Assembly: GCA_018436855.1 (NCBI GenBank)
Contig: JAHDKO010000024.1
Location: 1-40,912 of the forward strand
Direction of reading: 5' to 3'
DNA length: 40,912 nt
Origin: Deltaproteobacteria bacterium
GTDB taxonomy: Bacteria; Desulfobacterota; Desulfomonilia; UBA1062
The translations under genes and the position numbers were made by a program. Below the pieces are notes generated by a model, which was given only the letters and a program-made list of their open reading frames with translations, searched no databases and was not told where the DNA came from. Below are positions 40,546 through 40,912 of this stretch, piece by piece. Every line of letters begins with the position of its first letter. Positions within the stretch are counted from its first letter, which is position 1.

Positions 40546-40912
40546 TCAGTAACGCTCGAACTCGCTGTCCTTGGAGTCACCCTTGCTATCGGCATCGTCC
40601 AGGCTGATGTTTACACCCGAGGGCCGTACCCCGTGAGAAGAGCCGGAGGGTATCTTCGGCACATTGTGCTGAGCGGGGTGAGATACCTTGATCTTTCCAT
40701 TGGCCGGGTTCTTCGGTGTTCCCGAAGTCCCCTGGGTCCGGGCCGCCTTCCTCGTGCCGGTATCGCCGACCTTGAAGAACGCGATGGTGTCCTGGAGCTG
40801 GAGGGCCTGCGAGGAGAGCTCTTCAGCGGTGGACGACATCTCTTCGGATGCCGAGGCGTTCTGCTGGACGACCTGGTTGAGCTGCTGGATGGCGGAGTTG
40901 ATCTGGTCGGCC
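40546..40912 (-). CDS. Methyl-accepting chemotaxis protein, C-terminal part (5' end outside window)
   Basis: Only the last ~121 codons are in the window. The visible N-terminal part reads [19 protein letters not shown] then [15 protein letters not shown], the end of the receptor signalling/adaptation bundle with likely methylation-region sequence. A ~70-residue linker rich in G, K, P and S follows, and the protein ends EFERY, a possible pentapeptide for tethering CheR or CheB. It is the first gene of the che operon visible here. Confidence 0.92.
   Translation of the reverse strand, partial: ADQINSAIQQLNQVVQQNASASEEMSSTAEELSSQALQLQDTIAFFKVGDTGTRKAARTQGTSGTPKNPANGKIKVSHPAQHNVPKIPSGSSHGVRPSGVNISLDDADSKGDSKDSEFERY

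Noticed and set aside
1..40912. CRISPR arrays, insertion sequences, toxin-antitoxin or phage-defence modules
   Set aside because: No regularly spaced repeats, transposase or defence-type proteins were found; apart from the integrase end the region reads as core chromosome.

Overview
The window is about 41 kb of GC-rich bacterial chromosome, dense in genes and organised in co-oriented runs with 1-8 base overlaps. The gene order cimA-lysC-tsaE-acpS-folP-ftsH, the presence of citramalate synthase, a type IV pilus pilMNOPQ block and a chemotaxis operon with CheD and a STAS protein suggest a Thermodesulfobacteriota (former Deltaproteobacteria) genome. That placement is inference from gene content; no marker gene fixes the genus.

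Layout. 1-1230: right end of an integrated element (excisionase-like HTH gene plus tyrosine integrase), abutting the 3' end of a tRNA-Glu gene that is followed by tRNA-Lys. 1556-2230: two small unknown genes. 2322-9697 (minus strand): housekeeping run cimA, lysC, tsaE, acpS, folP, ftsH and a YfgM-like membrane/TPR gene. 10047-14936 (minus): FtsB-like gene followed by pilM-N-O-P-Q, the alignment complex and secretin of type IV pili. 15258-16256 (minus): rhomboid protease and cupin. 16412-17891 (plus): DUF2905 protein and a HemN/HemW-like radical SAM enzyme. 17939-20960 (minus): a divergent DnaA homologue and glycogen synthase. 21137-25565 (plus): a degenerate PilZ-like protein, then mtaB, polX and a lone EcfA-type ATPase. 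25698-32515 (plus): bifunctional-nuclease-domain protein, four-PAS histidine kinase with an NtrC-type regulator, MFS exporter and nicotinamidase. 32633-40912 (minus): chemotaxis operon, transcribed mcp-cheW-cheR-cheD-cheB-(MCP-like)-STAS-cheY-cheA; the first mcp runs off the window.

The most unusual content is in the chemotaxis operon. CheA carries, between its P2-like and dimerisation domains, two adjacent 24-residue segments that match the c-di-GMP-binding MshEN motif of type II secretion/pilus ATPases. A 611-residue soluble MCP-like protein has two signalling-tip-like segments and a CheZ-like D-x-x-x-Q helix. The STAS partner has six cysteines and no phosphorylatable serine. With the pil genes and a PilZ-like protein in the window, this suggests, as inference, a chemosensory pathway tied to c-di-GMP and perhaps pilus or other non-flagellar output. 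Outside it, PolX has lost all three polymerase aspartates while keeping its PHP nuclease motifs, and the DnaA homologue has an altered DNA-binding signature, so it may not be the main initiator.
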